A stretch of 64,000 nt of DNA from Lachnoclostridium sp. UBA903 (GCA_002294045.1 DBEP01000114.1:138246-202245); one strand, 5' to 3'; shown: positions 44,286-53,978, counted from the first letter of the stretch. Numbers and translations are program-made. Notes: generated by a model from the sequence alone, not told the origin.

Positions 44286-44384
44286 AAAAAAGATACCATG
44301 AAAGAACTGACCTCCTATAAGTTAGATTTTTAGGTCTAACTTATAGGGGTCAGTTCAAAATAATAATTTTACGGTATCTTTTTT
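44286..44384. mobile_element. IS3-type end-to-end palindrome (non-autonomous fossil)
   Basis: Outer arms AAAAAAGATACC (44286-44297) and GGTATCTTTTTT (44373-44384) enclose a long hairpin (44304-44356), GAACTGACC...TATAAGTTAGA against TCTAACTTATA...GGTCAGTTC. Ends with CCTATAAGTTAGA resemble IS3-family termini, so this looks like two ends joined with the transposase lost. Confidence 0.5.
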
Positions 44385-44671
44385 AAATATATGTTTTGTA
44401 CATAATATTACACTTTGTGTTTCGGTTCAAGAAAAGGATGAAACATACAAATAAAATTTAAATCGATAACATGTTTCAATACATAAATGTATGAAAAGCT
44501 TCAATAGAAATAAGATAACAGGAAATTATAGCATAGTCAATCTTAAAAATATAATTTTTCTAAATTTCAAATTTAATTAATTCATAACTGTATTGTCTTA
44601 TAATAATTTTAAATATATAAATTTATTATATCAAATAATAAAATTTAAATAGAAAACATTGAAAAAATTTA

Positions 44672-44700
44672 TTGCAAATATTAGAGAAATATGTTAATAT
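44672..44700 (+). promoter_or_regulatory. Likely promoter of the cas operon region
   Basis: TTGCAA (44672-44677) and TAATAT (44695-44700) with a 17-bp spacer, 20 bp before the ATG of the orfA-like frame and upstream of cas6. Confidence 0.45.
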
Positions 44701-44720
44701 TACCCATAGGAGGAAAAAAT

Positions 44721-45011
44721 ATGATAAAAAATAGCAATCAACTCAAAGGAGAATCCATTAAACGTGTTATTGGAGATGAAATTGCTTTTAAGGTTTCCGG
44801 AGATTTGAATATTAATATTAATTCCATTTACATAGAAAAATTATGTTATAAAGAATATTCGGAGCAGCCTTGTGTAATGAGTGGACATGCTCATCCCAAA
44901 AATGAGGAGATTCATAAACTTCAGAAACAAATCTGTGCGCTGCAGGAAGAAAATAAAATTCTGAAAAAAGCTGGTGCTGTATTTGTAAAGAACTTGAGTG
45001 TAAATTCCTGA
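44721..45011 (+). pseudogene. Degenerate IS3-family OrfA-like frame
   Basis: 96 codons. Residues 10-55 follow the helix-turn-helix layout of IS3 OrfA (ESIKRVIGDEIAFKVSGDLN, NSIYIEKLCYKEY) but with the key HTH residues changed. The end, IHKLQKQICALQEENKILKK then AGAVFVK, is the standard OrfA leucine-zipper and ILKKA motif. A good GGAGG site precedes ATG 44721. No OrfB follows. It could be a decayed transposase or a domesticated DNA-binding protein sitting first in the cas transcript. Confidence 0.55.
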
Positions 45012-45072
45012 GCGGATTCAAAATTTACAGGATAGTTTATGATAATATGAAACAAACGAAGGAGGTGAAAAA

Positions 45073-45756
45073 ATGATTTATTATGAATTAGTACTTACTA
45101 TATACATGAAGCAATCGGTACGGAATGATTTTATGTATGAAAAGCTAAATAAATATATTAATTCAGGTATGCTTCAAAATATAAAATTAAAAGCCTTACA
45201 TAAAGAAAACCGGTTTAAATGGTATCTGTTCGGTCTTCCTTACCCTCTGGAACCGGACCGTACTTATAAAGAGAGCAGGGTTTATGTATGGAATGTAAGA
45301 AGCTGTAAGCTTGATTTTATAACGGCATTAAAGGAATGTACCAACGGGGAATGTGACAGTTTTAAAGTGTTAAGCTGTGAATTGAAAAACTGCAGTCCTA
45401 GTTTCGTCAACCGGATAGTCAGCCTGACGCCTGCGGTTATTACCCTGGAGGGGAAATATTGGACGAAAGAAGACGGCATTGAAACAGCCATACAAAAATT
45501 ATGTTCCAATGCAAACCGTAAGTATGAGGCATATTACCAGGAAAAAGTGGATACAAAGCATCAATTTATTGAATCGGTGAATCAATTAAATCATATGCCG
45601 ATTCCTATACCCTATAAGAAGACAAAGCTGGTAGGAAACAAATTTGAAATCCAGGTAAAATCCGATACGTTGTCACAGAGGCTGGCAGCTTTAATATTGG
45701 CGGCAGGCGTGGGAGAAAAAGGCTCAATAGGAATGGGATACAGTTTATATAAGTAG
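45073..45756 (+). CDS. cas6: Cas6 endoribonuclease
   Basis: 227 residues. Processes pre-crRNA by cutting within each repeat to leave an 8-nt 5' handle. The C-terminal Gly-rich RNA-binding loop is visible as GVGEKGSIGMGYSLYK, and RLAALILAAG just before it is typical of Cas6. RBS GAAGGAGG precedes ATG 45073. First cas gene of the operon; cas8b begins 16 bp later. It has to process two slightly different repeats, since two arrays with diverged repeats lie downstream and no second cas6 is present. Confidence 0.92.
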   Translation: MIYYELVLTIYMKQSVRNDFMYEKLNKYINSGMLQNIKLKALHKENRFKWYLFGLPYPLEPDRTYKESRVYVWNVRSCKLDFITALKECTNGECDSFKVLSCELKNCSPSFVNRIVSLTPAVITLEGKYWTKEDGIETAIQKLCSNANRKYEAYYQEKVDTKHQFIESVNQLNHMPIPIPYKKTKLVGNKFEIQVKSDTLSQRLAALILAAGVGEKGSIGMGYSLYK

Positions 45757-45771
45757 AAAGGGGGTGTTATC

Positions 45772-47538
45772 ATGGTAAAAGAACTAATAGAATTATTTAG
45801 TTCCGCCAAAGATATGGAAAAAATAGTATTGGATAATTATATCCCTAAGAACGGCCTGTATTTTTTTGTGGACAGGCAGGGCCATATGAAACCGCCGCTG
45901 TTAATCAAGAGAAGAGAAATTACTAAAACCGAGCGTTACAATTGGTTTTGCAGGGCCGATTATTACAGCCAGTTAATTGATATGAATAAGCCGGTGGACA
46001 AGAATAAGAAAATACACAGCAATAATATCTATTCATTTTTTCTGAAAGCAAGCCTGCTTCCCGGTATGGGTGAAAAAGACAAGGAATTGACAATGGAAGA
46101 AATAAGACAGGCTGTTAACCGGTATTATGATATTTTATCGGAGGAAAACCAGGATAAAGAAGCAAAAAGAATCCTGGGAACGGTTAACTTAGAACCATTG
46201 GATCAGGAAGAGGCGAATCGAAACAGGTTATTTTTATTGGAGCATTTAAATGAAATTTTAATTAGTATTGAATCCGCAGCCAGAGAAGAGAAAGAATTCT
46301 CCAATAAAGAGTATATTAAAATCTTTTTTGAGGCCCCTTTTGAAAAATACGAACAGGAATATCTTCGCTATACACTGCCCAAGATTTTCAACAATAATGG
46401 GGCAAACGTTGAGATCAACGGTGAAATATGGGGATTAAGCAATGACAATATGGGACTGAATAGTAAGAAACCATTTCTGGAATGTAAAAGCACGAAATTC
46501 AAAGTACCGTTTCGTCTGTCCCTGAAGGAGGCGTTAATCAGCAAGCGGGTTTTTGAGTGGCTGAATTTTTACAGCGATGAGGAAGGCGGGTATAGGAAGG
46601 AACTGCCGATTCCCTTTAATTATGATTTTAAAGGTTCGGTATATGACGATAAACCATATTTGTATTTTTATAAGGAACAGGAAAACGGAAAGACCATAAT
46701 TAAAGATTTTGATGTAGTTCCTCATGAAGTAAAGCTGAAAGAAAAATTCAGATATGAGAATTACCTGGAAATGAACAAGTTTGAAGAAACCGATATTACC
46801 GATATGAAGCAACTGGAAAAGAGAGTAGACGAAAGCTTTTATTTCCAGAAGCTTATTTATTCCTATTATAATGATGATATCAAACCAAAAGCCGGAGTGA
46901 TTAGCGCGGATCAGATTAATATACTCTTTATGTCAAGAAAAGCAATGCAGGATTTCTTTCGAAAAGGACAGGATGAAGGAATCTGCTCTTGTATTGATAA
47001 GGTAACACTCCAGCTGGTAGCAGATAAGTTTATCGGCAAGGACAATTTTTCAATGTATGATATTGGCAAAAGCTTAAATTTAAGGTGGAATTTGCTGCGT
47101 TATTTTAAGATTGGAGGAAAGGAAACTATGGGTGACAAAGTAGGAGAATTAAGGCAGATATTAAAAGAAAAAATGGTGTCGGATATCTATGCGGGACTGG
47201 CTAATGACGAGGAATTTTATTTTGCCTGCGGGCAGTTAGGTACATATCTGGCACTGCAAAGCGAAGCAAAAAATCAGGCACATGATGTTTATGAAAGTTA
47301 CTTTTATACAAATAATGGAGAACGGCTGAAAAAGATTCTTAAAGATGCGTATCTAACTTATAATCATAAGATTTTTATAAATTATAAAAGGGTGAATTCA
47401 TTAATTGCCATGATAATGGGATATGATACGGAGTCTAAGGTTAATACGGATTTGCTGTTAGCGGGACTTAGTGCACCCAATATTTTGATGGAAAAAACCG
47501 AGAAGTCAGGAGGAAACGATAATGGAGATGAAAAATAG
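45772..47538 (+). CDS. cas8b: Type I-B Cascade large subunit Cas8b (Csh1-like)
   Basis: 588 residues. Large subunit of the crRNA-guided surveillance complex, expected to read the PAM. Recognised by its place (cas6-cas8-cas7-cas5), length and the family opening FFVDRQGHMKPPLLIKRREI with NWFCRADYYSQLIDMNKPVD. The C-terminal 136 residues carry the small-subunit Cas11b-type helical region and have their own start site (see 47128). RBS AAAGGGGG precedes ATG 45772. It overlaps cas7 by 17 bp. Confidence 0.9.
   Translation: MVKELIELFSSAKDMEKIVLDNYIPKNGLYFFVDRQGHMKPPLLIKRREITKTERYNWFCRADYYSQLIDMNKPVDKNKKIHSNNIYSFFLKASLLPGMGEKDKELTMEEIRQAVNRYYDILSEENQDKEAKRILGTVNLEPLDQEEANRNRLFLLEHLNEILISIESAAREEKEFSNKEYIKIFFEAPFEKYEQEYLRYTLPKIFNNNGANVEINGEIWGLSNDNMGLNSKKPFLECKSTKFKVPFRLSLKEALISKRVFEWLNFYSDEEGGYRKELPIPFNYDFKGSVYDDKPYLYFYKEQENGKTIIKDFDVVPHEVKLKEKFRYENYLEMNKFEETDITDMKQLEKRVDESFYFQKLIYSYYNDDIKPKAGVISADQINILFMSRKAMQDFFRKGQDEGICSCIDKVTLQLVADKFIGKDNFSMYDIGKSLNLRWNLLRYFKIGGKETMGDKVGELRQILKEKMVSDIYAGLANDEEFYFACGQLGTYLALQSEAKNQAHDVYESYFYTNNGERLKKILKDAYLTYNHKIFINYKRVNSLIAMIMGYDTESKVNTDLLLAGLSAPNILMEKTEKSGGNDNGDEK
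47128..47538 (+). CDS. cas11b: Putative Cas11b small subunit from an internal in-frame start
   Basis: 136 residues, in frame with cas8b codon 453 onward. A strong TTGGAGGAAAGGAAACT precedes the internal ATG (GGAGG 12 bases upstream, GGAAA closer). The product is all-helical (MGDKVGELRQILKEKMV at its start), as expected for Cas11. Type I-B, I-C and I-D systems are known to make Cas11 from within the large-subunit gene. Several copies would line the Cascade backbone and stabilise the target R-loop. Confidence 0.6.
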   Translation: MGDKVGELRQILKEKMVSDIYAGLANDEEFYFACGQLGTYLALQSEAKNQAHDVYESYFYTNNGERLKKILKDAYLTYNHKIFINYKRVNSLIAMIMGYDTESKVNTDLLLAGLSAPNILMEKTEKSGGNDNGDEK

Positions 47539-48451
47539 AGTATACGGAGCAGCAGGAATTAAAAGTATAATGTCTAACTGGAATGCTGATTTTACCGGCA
47601 GGCCCAAAACCATCAGCAAGGGAGAGATATTCGGAAGTGATAAGGCCTTTAAATATCCCATTAAAAGAATGTGGGAAAATAACGGAGAAAAGGTACTTTT
47701 TTTGAAATCTTACCGGATTGAAAAGGACAAGCTCCAGCCATTGCAGCTAAGTGAACGTTACCAAAAAATCTTTGAAACGGAAATTAACGATAAAACCCCT
47801 TCCGAAACCGTGTTAAAAAATCTTTTTTCAGCCATAGATGTACTGAATTTTGGTGCAACCTTTGCAGAAAAAAAGCAAAATATCAGTATTACCGGCGCCG
47901 TCCAGATAGGGCAGGGTTTTAACCAGTATAAGCATACGGATGTGGAAACACAGGACATTTTATCTCCATTCCGTAATTCCCAGAAGGACGATGCGGATGC
48001 TTCCTCCCTGGGCAAAAAAATCGTAGCGGATGAAGCGCATTATATTTATCCGTTTTCCGTAAACCCCCAAAATTATAAAGTTTATAAAGGGATTGTTCCG
48101 GATTTTGAAGGCTATACTCTGGAAGCTTACCAGAAATTCAAGCAAGGCTGTCTTGTCGCCGCAACCGGATTTAATACAAACAGCAAATCCGGCTGTGAAA
48201 ACGAATTTGCAATTTTTATTGAAGTAAAAGAAAACAGCCGGTTATATCTTGCCAACCTGGATCAATATATTACTTTTCATAAATCGGAAAACGGTAAGGA
48301 TATCATAGACTTAAAAAAATTAAAAGAATTACTGAATAAGGTGGAGCCCCAGATTGAGAAGACAGAGTTATACTATAATCATTTAACCCTGGAAGTTGAC
48401 GGAAGCGGAATTAATTATACGGAACATGATATCTATGAGAATGTCTATTAA
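47522..48451 (+). CDS. cas7: Type I-B Cascade backbone protein Cas7 (Csh2-like)
   Basis: 309 residues. RAMP protein that polymerises along the crRNA. Seen from SIMSNWNADFTGRPK at the N terminus, the central SAIDVLNFGATFAEKKQNIS, GAVQIGQGFNQY and the Lys-rich end. Start ATG 47522 lies inside cas8b with AGGAGG upstream, so translation is coupled. An in-frame ATG at 47528 is possible. cas5 begins 21 bp later. Confidence 0.92.
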   Translation: MEMKNRVYGAAGIKSIMSNWNADFTGRPKTISKGEIFGSDKAFKYPIKRMWENNGEKVLFLKSYRIEKDKLQPLQLSERYQKIFETEINDKTPSETVLKNLFSAIDVLNFGATFAEKKQNISITGAVQIGQGFNQYKHTDVETQDILSPFRNSQKDDADASSLGKKIVADEAHYIYPFSVNPQNYKVYKGIVPDFEGYTLEAYQKFKQGCLVAATGFNTNSKSGCENEFAIFIEVKENSRLYLANLDQYITFHKSENGKDIIDLKKLKELLNKVEPQIEKTELYYNHLTLEVDGSGINYTEHDIYENVY

Positions 48452-48471
48452 TTACGACAGGAGAGGATACA

Positions 48472-49203
48472 ATGAGGGAAAGTGCTTTAAAATTTCAACT
48501 TTCGGGAAAAACGGCTATGTTTAAAAAGCCGGATGTCAATTCTTATGCATATTTCACCTATAATAATATACATAAAGTTGCACTGCTGGGCCTTTTGGGC
48601 GCTGTCATCGGTTTAGGAGGATATGCGCAGCAGGGGAAACAGGAATCCTATCCGGAATTTTATGATAAATTAAAACATTTAAAAATTTCCATTATACCGG
48701 ATTTGGATAAACACGGCATTTATACAAAAAAAATCCAAACCTTTAACAACAGTGTAGGCTATGCCTCATTTGAAGAAGGGGGGAATCTGGTAGTCAGGGA
48801 ACAATGGCTGGAAGACCCGACCTGGACCATTTACCTTTATGATGATAAAAGCAGTGCCTTTGAAAAGATAGCGGATGCTCTTATAAATCGGAAAGCCGAA
48901 TATATTCCTTATTTGGGGAAAAACGACCATCCTGCTAATATTGCAAAGGTCAAGCCGGTAGACATTGAAAAAACCAAGGAAAGAAATATACATTCCCTGG
49001 TAGTCGGCGAAGGCATTGAAACGGTTATGGAAGACCCTTTTGTTACTCCATACTATTTTAAAGAAATTGCGCCTATTGGAATGAATGAAACCTATAATTT
49101 TTACGAATTTGCACCAACCATACTTACTAATAATTCCTATATATTTAAAGAAGAAAAGCAGAATATATACCGGGATAATGACAATGTGGTTTTTTTCTAT
49201 TAA
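48472..49203 (+). CDS. cas5: Type I-B Cascade subunit Cas5
   Basis: 243 residues. Caps the 5' handle of the crRNA. N-terminal LKFQLSGKTAMFKKPDVNSY with FTYNNIHKVALLGLLGAVIGL matches the Cas5h/Cas5b opening. RBS AGGAGAGG precedes ATG 48472. It is the last gene before an intrinsic terminator hairpin, so Cascade genes form one transcription unit partly insulated from cas3-cas4-cas1-cas2. Confidence 0.9.
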   Translation: MRESALKFQLSGKTAMFKKPDVNSYAYFTYNNIHKVALLGLLGAVIGLGGYAQQGKQESYPEFYDKLKHLKISIIPDLDKHGIYTKKIQTFNNSVGYASFEEGGNLVVREQWLEDPTWTIYLYDDKSSAFEKIADALINRKAEYIPYLGKNDHPANIAKVKPVDIEKTKERNIHSLVVGEGIETVMEDPFVTPYYFKEIAPIGMNETYNFYEFAPTILTNNSYIFKEEKQNIYRDNDNVVFFY

Positions 49204-49216
49204 GAGGATATAATGT

Positions 49217-49256
49217 AAACTGCAAACCACAATTTAAATAAGGTTTGCAGTTTTTC
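49217..49256 (+). terminator. Intra-operon terminator between cas5 and cas3
   Basis: AAACTGCAAACC and GGTTTGCAGTTT form a 12-bp stem with a 14-base loop and are followed by five T. The cas3 ribosome binding site starts about 10 bp later. Confidence 0.8.
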
Positions 49257-49277
49257 TATTTATCGGAGAGGAGAAAA

Positions 49278-51803
49278 ATGGAACGTTATATTGATATAAA
49301 AGCCTATATAAAAAATGCAGATACGGTTTATGCCCACACCAGAGAAGGGGGCGTATCGGAAACCTTGCAGGAACATATTAATTGTACGGAAAGAAATTAC
49401 GAAAGACTCGACAGTGAGAAAAATATCAGTATAAAGGTGAAGCTGCTGATTAATTCCATACAAAAAGACGGAGCTGTTTTGCTGTCGGATAAAGAGAAAG
49501 ATTTAATTTTTGAAATGTTCAGGAATGCAGTTATTCTTCATGATTTAGGCAAGATTAATCCTAATTTCCAGCGGGAAAGGATGAATAATAACAGACACCG
49601 TAATGTCCGGCACAGAAGCAGCCAGCATGCGCTGATTTCTTCTCTTTTATTTATGGATTTATACCATGAAATGATATGGAAAGAAAAATTAGAAGGCCCG
49701 GTTATATTTTTAAACAGCTTTGCCTATATTATTTCAAGACATCATACCTATTTGGAGGATTTTGATTCTTCTGACTTTATAAATAAATTGGAAGAAATAA
49801 ATGATATGGATTATTATATCGATTATGCAAATAAAAACAGGGTGCTTGAGTTACAGGAAAAGGCTTTTGTGACTTTAAATAATCATAGAAAATTAATGCT
49901 TAAATATAAGATTGACGAAAGAAATTATTATATTTTAAATAAGCTGTTATATACTATGATTGTATCCTGTGATTATTATGCTACCTATGAATATATGCAT
50001 GGCAAGGATGTAGCTGTCAGGGGCCTTCCGGAAAGAAGCGTGCTCCGTCAAAAGTACGAAAATACGGAAACCGTTAAAAAAATACGTTCTTATCAAAAAG
50101 ATAAAACGGTTATGGATATAGATGATATTAACCGCCTGCGCTCGGATATATTTTTGGAAGCGGAAAAAAGCATAAAAGAACACAAAAAAAAGATGATATA
50201 TTATCTGGAAGGGCCGACAGGGAGCGGCAAAACCAATACTTCCATTAATCTGGCTTTAACACTGCTGGAAGAAAATAAGGATTTATCCGGCATCTTCTAT
50301 ATTTTTCCCTTTAATACACTGATTGAACAGACTGCAGACAGTTTCTCCTTTCTTAAAGAAGGGGAAGACTTCATCCGTGTGAATTCCATTACGCCCATAG
50401 TATCAAAAGAAGAGTTAAGAAATGCAAAGGAGGAGAAGATTGATTATGATAAAATCTTGTTGGATTACCAATTTATGCATTATCCCATTATACTAACATC
50501 CCATGTCAATCTGTTTTCCGCTTTATTCGGAACAGGACGGGAAGCAAATCTATGGCTGCAGCGGCTGTGTAATTCGGTTATTATATTAGATGAAATCCAG
50601 GGTTATAAAAATGAAATATGGCGTAAGATGATTGAAATGTTAAAGAGTTATACGGAATTATTCCATATTAAACTAATTATAATGTCGGCAACGCTGCCTA
50701 AACTGGATGAACTTCTCGGTTACGAAAAGGAAAAGGAAGTTTTTACCGAGTTACTGCCTGATAAGAATCAATATTTTTCTTATCCTCTTTTTAAAAACAG
50801 GGTGTCTATACATTATGAGCTTTTGGAACAGGGAAAAATAAAATTGGAAAAGCTGGTAGAATTTGTTGTCCATTTGCATAAGGATAATCCCACAAAACAA
50901 ATTCTGGTTGAGTTTATAAAAAAGACTACCGCAAGAGAATTTTATAATGCGCTAAAGGAAATAAAGGAAATATATGAAAAAAATAAGAAGGAAAATGCGG
51001 AAAATGAATTTTTGGTAGAAATCAGCGGTGACGATAATAAATATTTCAGAAGGCTCGTAATTACCATGATTAAGACGGGAAGACCTATGATAATCGTGGC
51101 AACACAGGTAATTGAAGCCGGAGTGGATATTGATACCGACCTGGGACTTAAGGATATTTCGACTATAGATTCGGAAGAACAGTTTTTAGGCAGAATCAAC
51201 CGGTCGTGCAGAAAAAAAGATGGAGGGAAAGTTTGGTTTTTTGACTTAGATGATGCAAAAAACATTTATAGCGGAGATATTAGAACAGAGTATAACCTGC
51301 TTCAGGAAGAAATGAAAAAGGTTTTGGAGACTAAGGATTTTAACAGTTACTATAGCAGGGTTTTAACACGGCTTAAAATAAACAGTGAAGAGTATAATGT
51401 GAAGAATATACAGAATTTCTTTGATAAATTAGGCATGCTGCAATTCAAAGAGGTTGAGAAGGAACTGCGGTTAATTGACCAGAAGAATTACCAGATATTT
51501 CTGAATTATGAAATTGAGATAGAAGGGAAGATATTAAAGGGATGTGAAGTGTGGCAGGCATATAAAAGTCTTATATCGGATAGGTCACTGGACTATGCCG
51601 TAAAGCAAATCCAGCTTTCTGCCATCCGGGATGAAATGCAGCTGTTTCTTTTTAATATAACTATTTATGGAGAAGATAAAGCTATGAAAACGGCAGAAGA
51701 ATTCGGTGGTTTATATTATTATGAAAATGGCACCGAATTTATGGAGGATGGAAAATTTAACCGTAAAAAGTTCGATAAATATAATGAGGATGTGTGTTGG
51801 TAA
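49278..51803 (+). CDS. cas3: Cas3 HD nuclease-helicase
   Basis: 841 residues. Degrades target DNA after recruitment by Cascade. N-terminal HD nuclease: VILHDLGKINPNFQ and the His of SRHHTYLEDF. Helicase domain: Walker A EGPTGSGKT, motif II ILDEIQ, motif III MSATLP, motif V ATQVIEAGVDIDTD and motif VI FLGRINRSC. All parts appear intact. ATG 49278 follows GGAGAGGAG; the longer frame from 49245 runs into the terminator. Stop overlaps cas4 start (TAATG). Confidence 0.95.
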   Translation: MERYIDIKAYIKNADTVYAHTREGGVSETLQEHINCTERNYERLDSEKNISIKVKLLINSIQKDGAVLLSDKEKDLIFEMFRNAVILHDLGKINPNFQRERMNNNRHRNVRHRSSQHALISSLLFMDLYHEMIWKEKLEGPVIFLNSFAYIISRHHTYLEDFDSSDFINKLEEINDMDYYIDYANKNRVLELQEKAFVTLNNHRKLMLKYKIDERNYYILNKLLYTMIVSCDYYATYEYMHGKDVAVRGLPERSVLRQKYENTETVKKIRSYQKDKTVMDIDDINRLRSDIFLEAEKSIKEHKKKMIYYLEGPTGSGKTNTSINLALTLLEENKDLSGIFYIFPFNTLIEQTADSFSFLKEGEDFIRVNSITPIVSKEELRNAKEEKIDYDKILLDYQFMHYPIILTSHVNLFSALFGTGREANLWLQRLCNSVIILDEIQGYKNEIWRKMIEMLKSYTELFHIKLIIMSATLPKLDELLGYEKEKEVFTELLPDKNQYFSYPLFKNRVSIHYELLEQGKIKLEKLVEFVVHLHKDNPTKQILVEFIKKTTAREFYNALKEIKEIYEKNKKENAENEFLVEISGDDNKYFRRLVITMIKTGRPMIIVATQVIEAGVDIDTDLGLKDISTIDSEEQFLGRINRSCRKKDGGKVWFFDLDDAKNIYSGDIRTEYNLLQEEMKKVLETKDFNSYYSRVLTRLKINSEEYNVKNIQNFFDKLGMLQFKEVEKELRLIDQKNYQIFLNYEIEIEGKILKGCEVWQAYKSLISDRSLDYAVKQIQLSAIRDEMQLFLFNITIYGEDKAMKTAEEFGGLYYYENGTEFMEDGKFNRKKFDKYNEDVCW

Positions 51804-52291
51804 TGATAAACGGAACAATTATGAATTATTATCTGCATTGTAAACGACAGTGCTGGTTATTTTATAATAAAGTAAATTTGGAAGATAATTCTGAAGATGT
51901 ACATATTGGACGTATTTTGCATGAATTAAAAAATGATGGTAAACAGTCGGAAATTGCAATTGATAATATTAAGATGGATAAGATTACAAGTGATTATGTA
52001 ATAGAAATCAAAAAATCAGATGCAGATATGGCGGCAGCAATAACTCAGTTAGAATATTACCTGTATGTGTTAAAGAAAAAGGGCATTGAGCGAAAGGGTA
52101 AGCTGCAGATTATAGAAAAGAATGTAGCCGAACATAAAATCAATGTGATTGAATACAGCCTGTCAGTAGAACAGAAATTAGAAAGACTGATTCATGAGAT
52201 CGAAGATTTTTTGGAAAGAGAAATGCCTCCGAAAGCCGTATTAAAGAAAAATTGTAAGCGATGTGCCTATTATGAATATTGCTTTATATAA
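51803..52291 (+). CDS. cas4: Cas4 exonuclease-like protein
   Basis: 162 residues. RecB-like nuclease that trims prespacers and helps choose the PAM. Iron-sulfur ligands: Cys in HCKRQCWLF near the N terminus and CKRCAYYEYCF at the end. Nuclease residues include the Glu of YVIEIKKSDADM and the QLEYYLYVLK motif. ATG 51803 overlaps the cas3 stop; GTG 51794 would be longer but lies on top of the binding site. It is 247 bp before cas1. Confidence 0.92.
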   Translation: MINGTIMNYYLHCKRQCWLFYNKVNLEDNSEDVHIGRILHELKNDGKQSEIAIDNIKMDKITSDYVIEIKKSDADMAAAITQLEYYLYVLKKKGIERKGKLQIIEKNVAEHKINVIEYSLSVEQKLERLIHEIEDFLEREMPPKAVLKKNCKRCAYYEYCFI

Positions 52292-52538
52292 AATTACAAT
52301 TGAATAATTCTCACATAATAGTACGGAGTTTTTGCAACAAACGGAGAAACTGTTCCCAATATTCATTATCACTGAAATTCATTTGCTTTGCTTATCTAAT
52401 CGGATGAAAAGAATAATCTTATTGTTTGGATTAAAAAGCGTAGAAAATGTAAAAGGTTGGTGATCATGGAATCATACACTAACAATGGTTGATTAAACAA
52501 ATACAGAAGGCGAAAGATAAAGATAAACAGGAGGATAT

Positions 52539-53540
52539 ATGCGGGAAGAAACACGTTATATTTTTTCAAAAGGTGATTTATCGCAAAAGGATTTCTCAAT
52601 AAAATTCCAGAATGAAAGAGGTAATAACTATATACCGATAAAGGATGTAAAAGAATTATATTGTTTTCAGGATACTACCTTTAGTACCAAATTTTTAGGA
52701 ATGTTATCAAAAGCAGGGGTAATCATGCATTATTTTGACTATTACGGCCACTATATAGGGAGCTTTTACCCCAAAGAATATCTGATAAGCGGGAAACTGG
52801 TAATTAAGCAGGCTGTTAAATGGGGAAATAACCGTATTGATATTGCCCGTGCAATCGTATCAGGTATTTCTAAAAATATTGGAGCATTACTATACCATTA
52901 TTACAGGCATGATAAAAAAGAGCTAAAAGAATATATTGATTGGCTTAAGAAAGATGTCCCGAAAATATTGGAAAAATCTAACAATATTAATCAAGTACTT
53001 ATGGCAGAAGGGGCTATTTGGTCTAAGTTTTATGATAGTTTTAAATTCTTTTTGCCTGAAGATTTTCTGATGAACAAAAGAGTAAGAAGGCCGCCGGATA
53101 ACCCTATTAATGCGCTTATATCATTTGGCAACAGCCTACTCTATACAAAAACAATTACGCAAATTTATCATACCCATCTCAATCAGGAAATTTCTTTTTT
53201 ACATTCACCAAGTGAAGGAAGGTTTTCTTTATGTTTGGACTTGTGTGAGGTTTTCAAACCAATCATAGTATTTAAAACTATATTTGATTGTGTCAATAAT
53301 AGAAAGCTTCAGATTGAAAAGCATTTTATTAAAGAATATAATTATTGTCTTTTAAATGATGACGGCCGTAAGATTTTTGTTAAAGAATTTGATGCAAGGA
53401 TAAATCAGATTTTTGAACATCCTGGATTAAAAAGAAAAATTACATATAAACAGGCAATCCGATTAGACGGTTACAAGTTGATTAAGTTTATTATGGAAGA
53501 TAAACCGTTTATACCGTTTAGTTTGGACGACAAGATTTGA
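52539..53540 (+). CDS. cas1: Cas1 integrase
   Basis: 333 residues. Integrates new spacers with Cas2. Metal ligands: Glu in AEGAIWSKFYDSF (about 150), His in YHTHLNQEISFLHSP (about 220) and the downstream Asp/Glu in CLDLCEVFKP (about 235). RBS GGAGG precedes ATG 52539. A decayed copy of the last third of this gene lies between the two CRISPR arrays. Confidence 0.95.
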   Translation: MREETRYIFSKGDLSQKDFSIKFQNERGNNYIPIKDVKELYCFQDTTFSTKFLGMLSKAGVIMHYFDYYGHYIGSFYPKEYLISGKLVIKQAVKWGNNRIDIARAIVSGISKNIGALLYHYYRHDKKELKEYIDWLKKDVPKILEKSNNINQVLMAEGAIWSKFYDSFKFFLPEDFLMNKRVRRPPDNPINALISFGNSLLYTKTITQIYHTHLNQEISFLHSPSEGRFSLCLDLCEVFKPIIVFKTIFDCVNNRKLQIEKHFIKEYNYCLLNDDGRKIFVKEFDARINQIFEHPGLKRKITYKQAIRLDGYKLIKFIMEDKPFIPFSLDDKI

Positions 53541-53690
53541 ATGGGTAGATTTAGTTATAAATATATGCATGGATAATACTTAGTTAAGTTAAGCCTGTAA
53601 TTTATTATTAAAATAATTATTATCATAAATCAAAAATAAATTTTGAGTTATGAATATGGGGTAATGAACCGGGAAAGGGATATGTGTAGT

Positions 53691-53978
53691 ATGAAAAAAC
53701 AGATAAATTACAATTACATTTTCTTGTTTTATGATGTGGAAGAAAAAAGAGTGAACAAAGTATTTAAAATATGTAAGAAATATTTAAATCATCATCAAAA
53801 TTCAGTGTTTCGAGGACATATTACACCTAGCAGGCTCATGCAATTACGAAGCGAAATAATAAAAGTTATAAATAAACAGACGGATTATGTTACGACGATA
53901 AAATTAATAAATGAAAGTTCATTTGATGAAGAAACTATAGGAACTGATCCAAAACAAAGAGGAGAAATATTTTTATAA
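53691..53978 (+). CDS. cas2: Cas2
   Basis: 95 residues. Structural partner of Cas1 in adaptation. The ferredoxin-like opening YIFLFYDVEEKRVNKVFKIC has the conserved Asp after strand 1, and the RGHITPSRLMQLRSEI helix is typical. ATG 53691 has GGGAAAGGG upstream; longer in-frame starts at 53643 and 53667 are less likely. The array leader follows. Confidence 0.92.
   Translation: MKKQINYNYIFLFYDVEEKRVNKVFKICKKYLNHHQNSVFRGHITPSRLMQLRSEIIKVINKQTDYVTTIKLINESSFDEETIGTDPKQRGEIFL

Larger units (their letters stand above)
44216..44720. other. Intergenic before the cas operon, with element fossils
   Basis: Contains repeat fragment E, an IS3-type hairpin element, about 250 bp of very AT-rich sequence and the promoter of the following operon. 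Confidence 0.5.
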
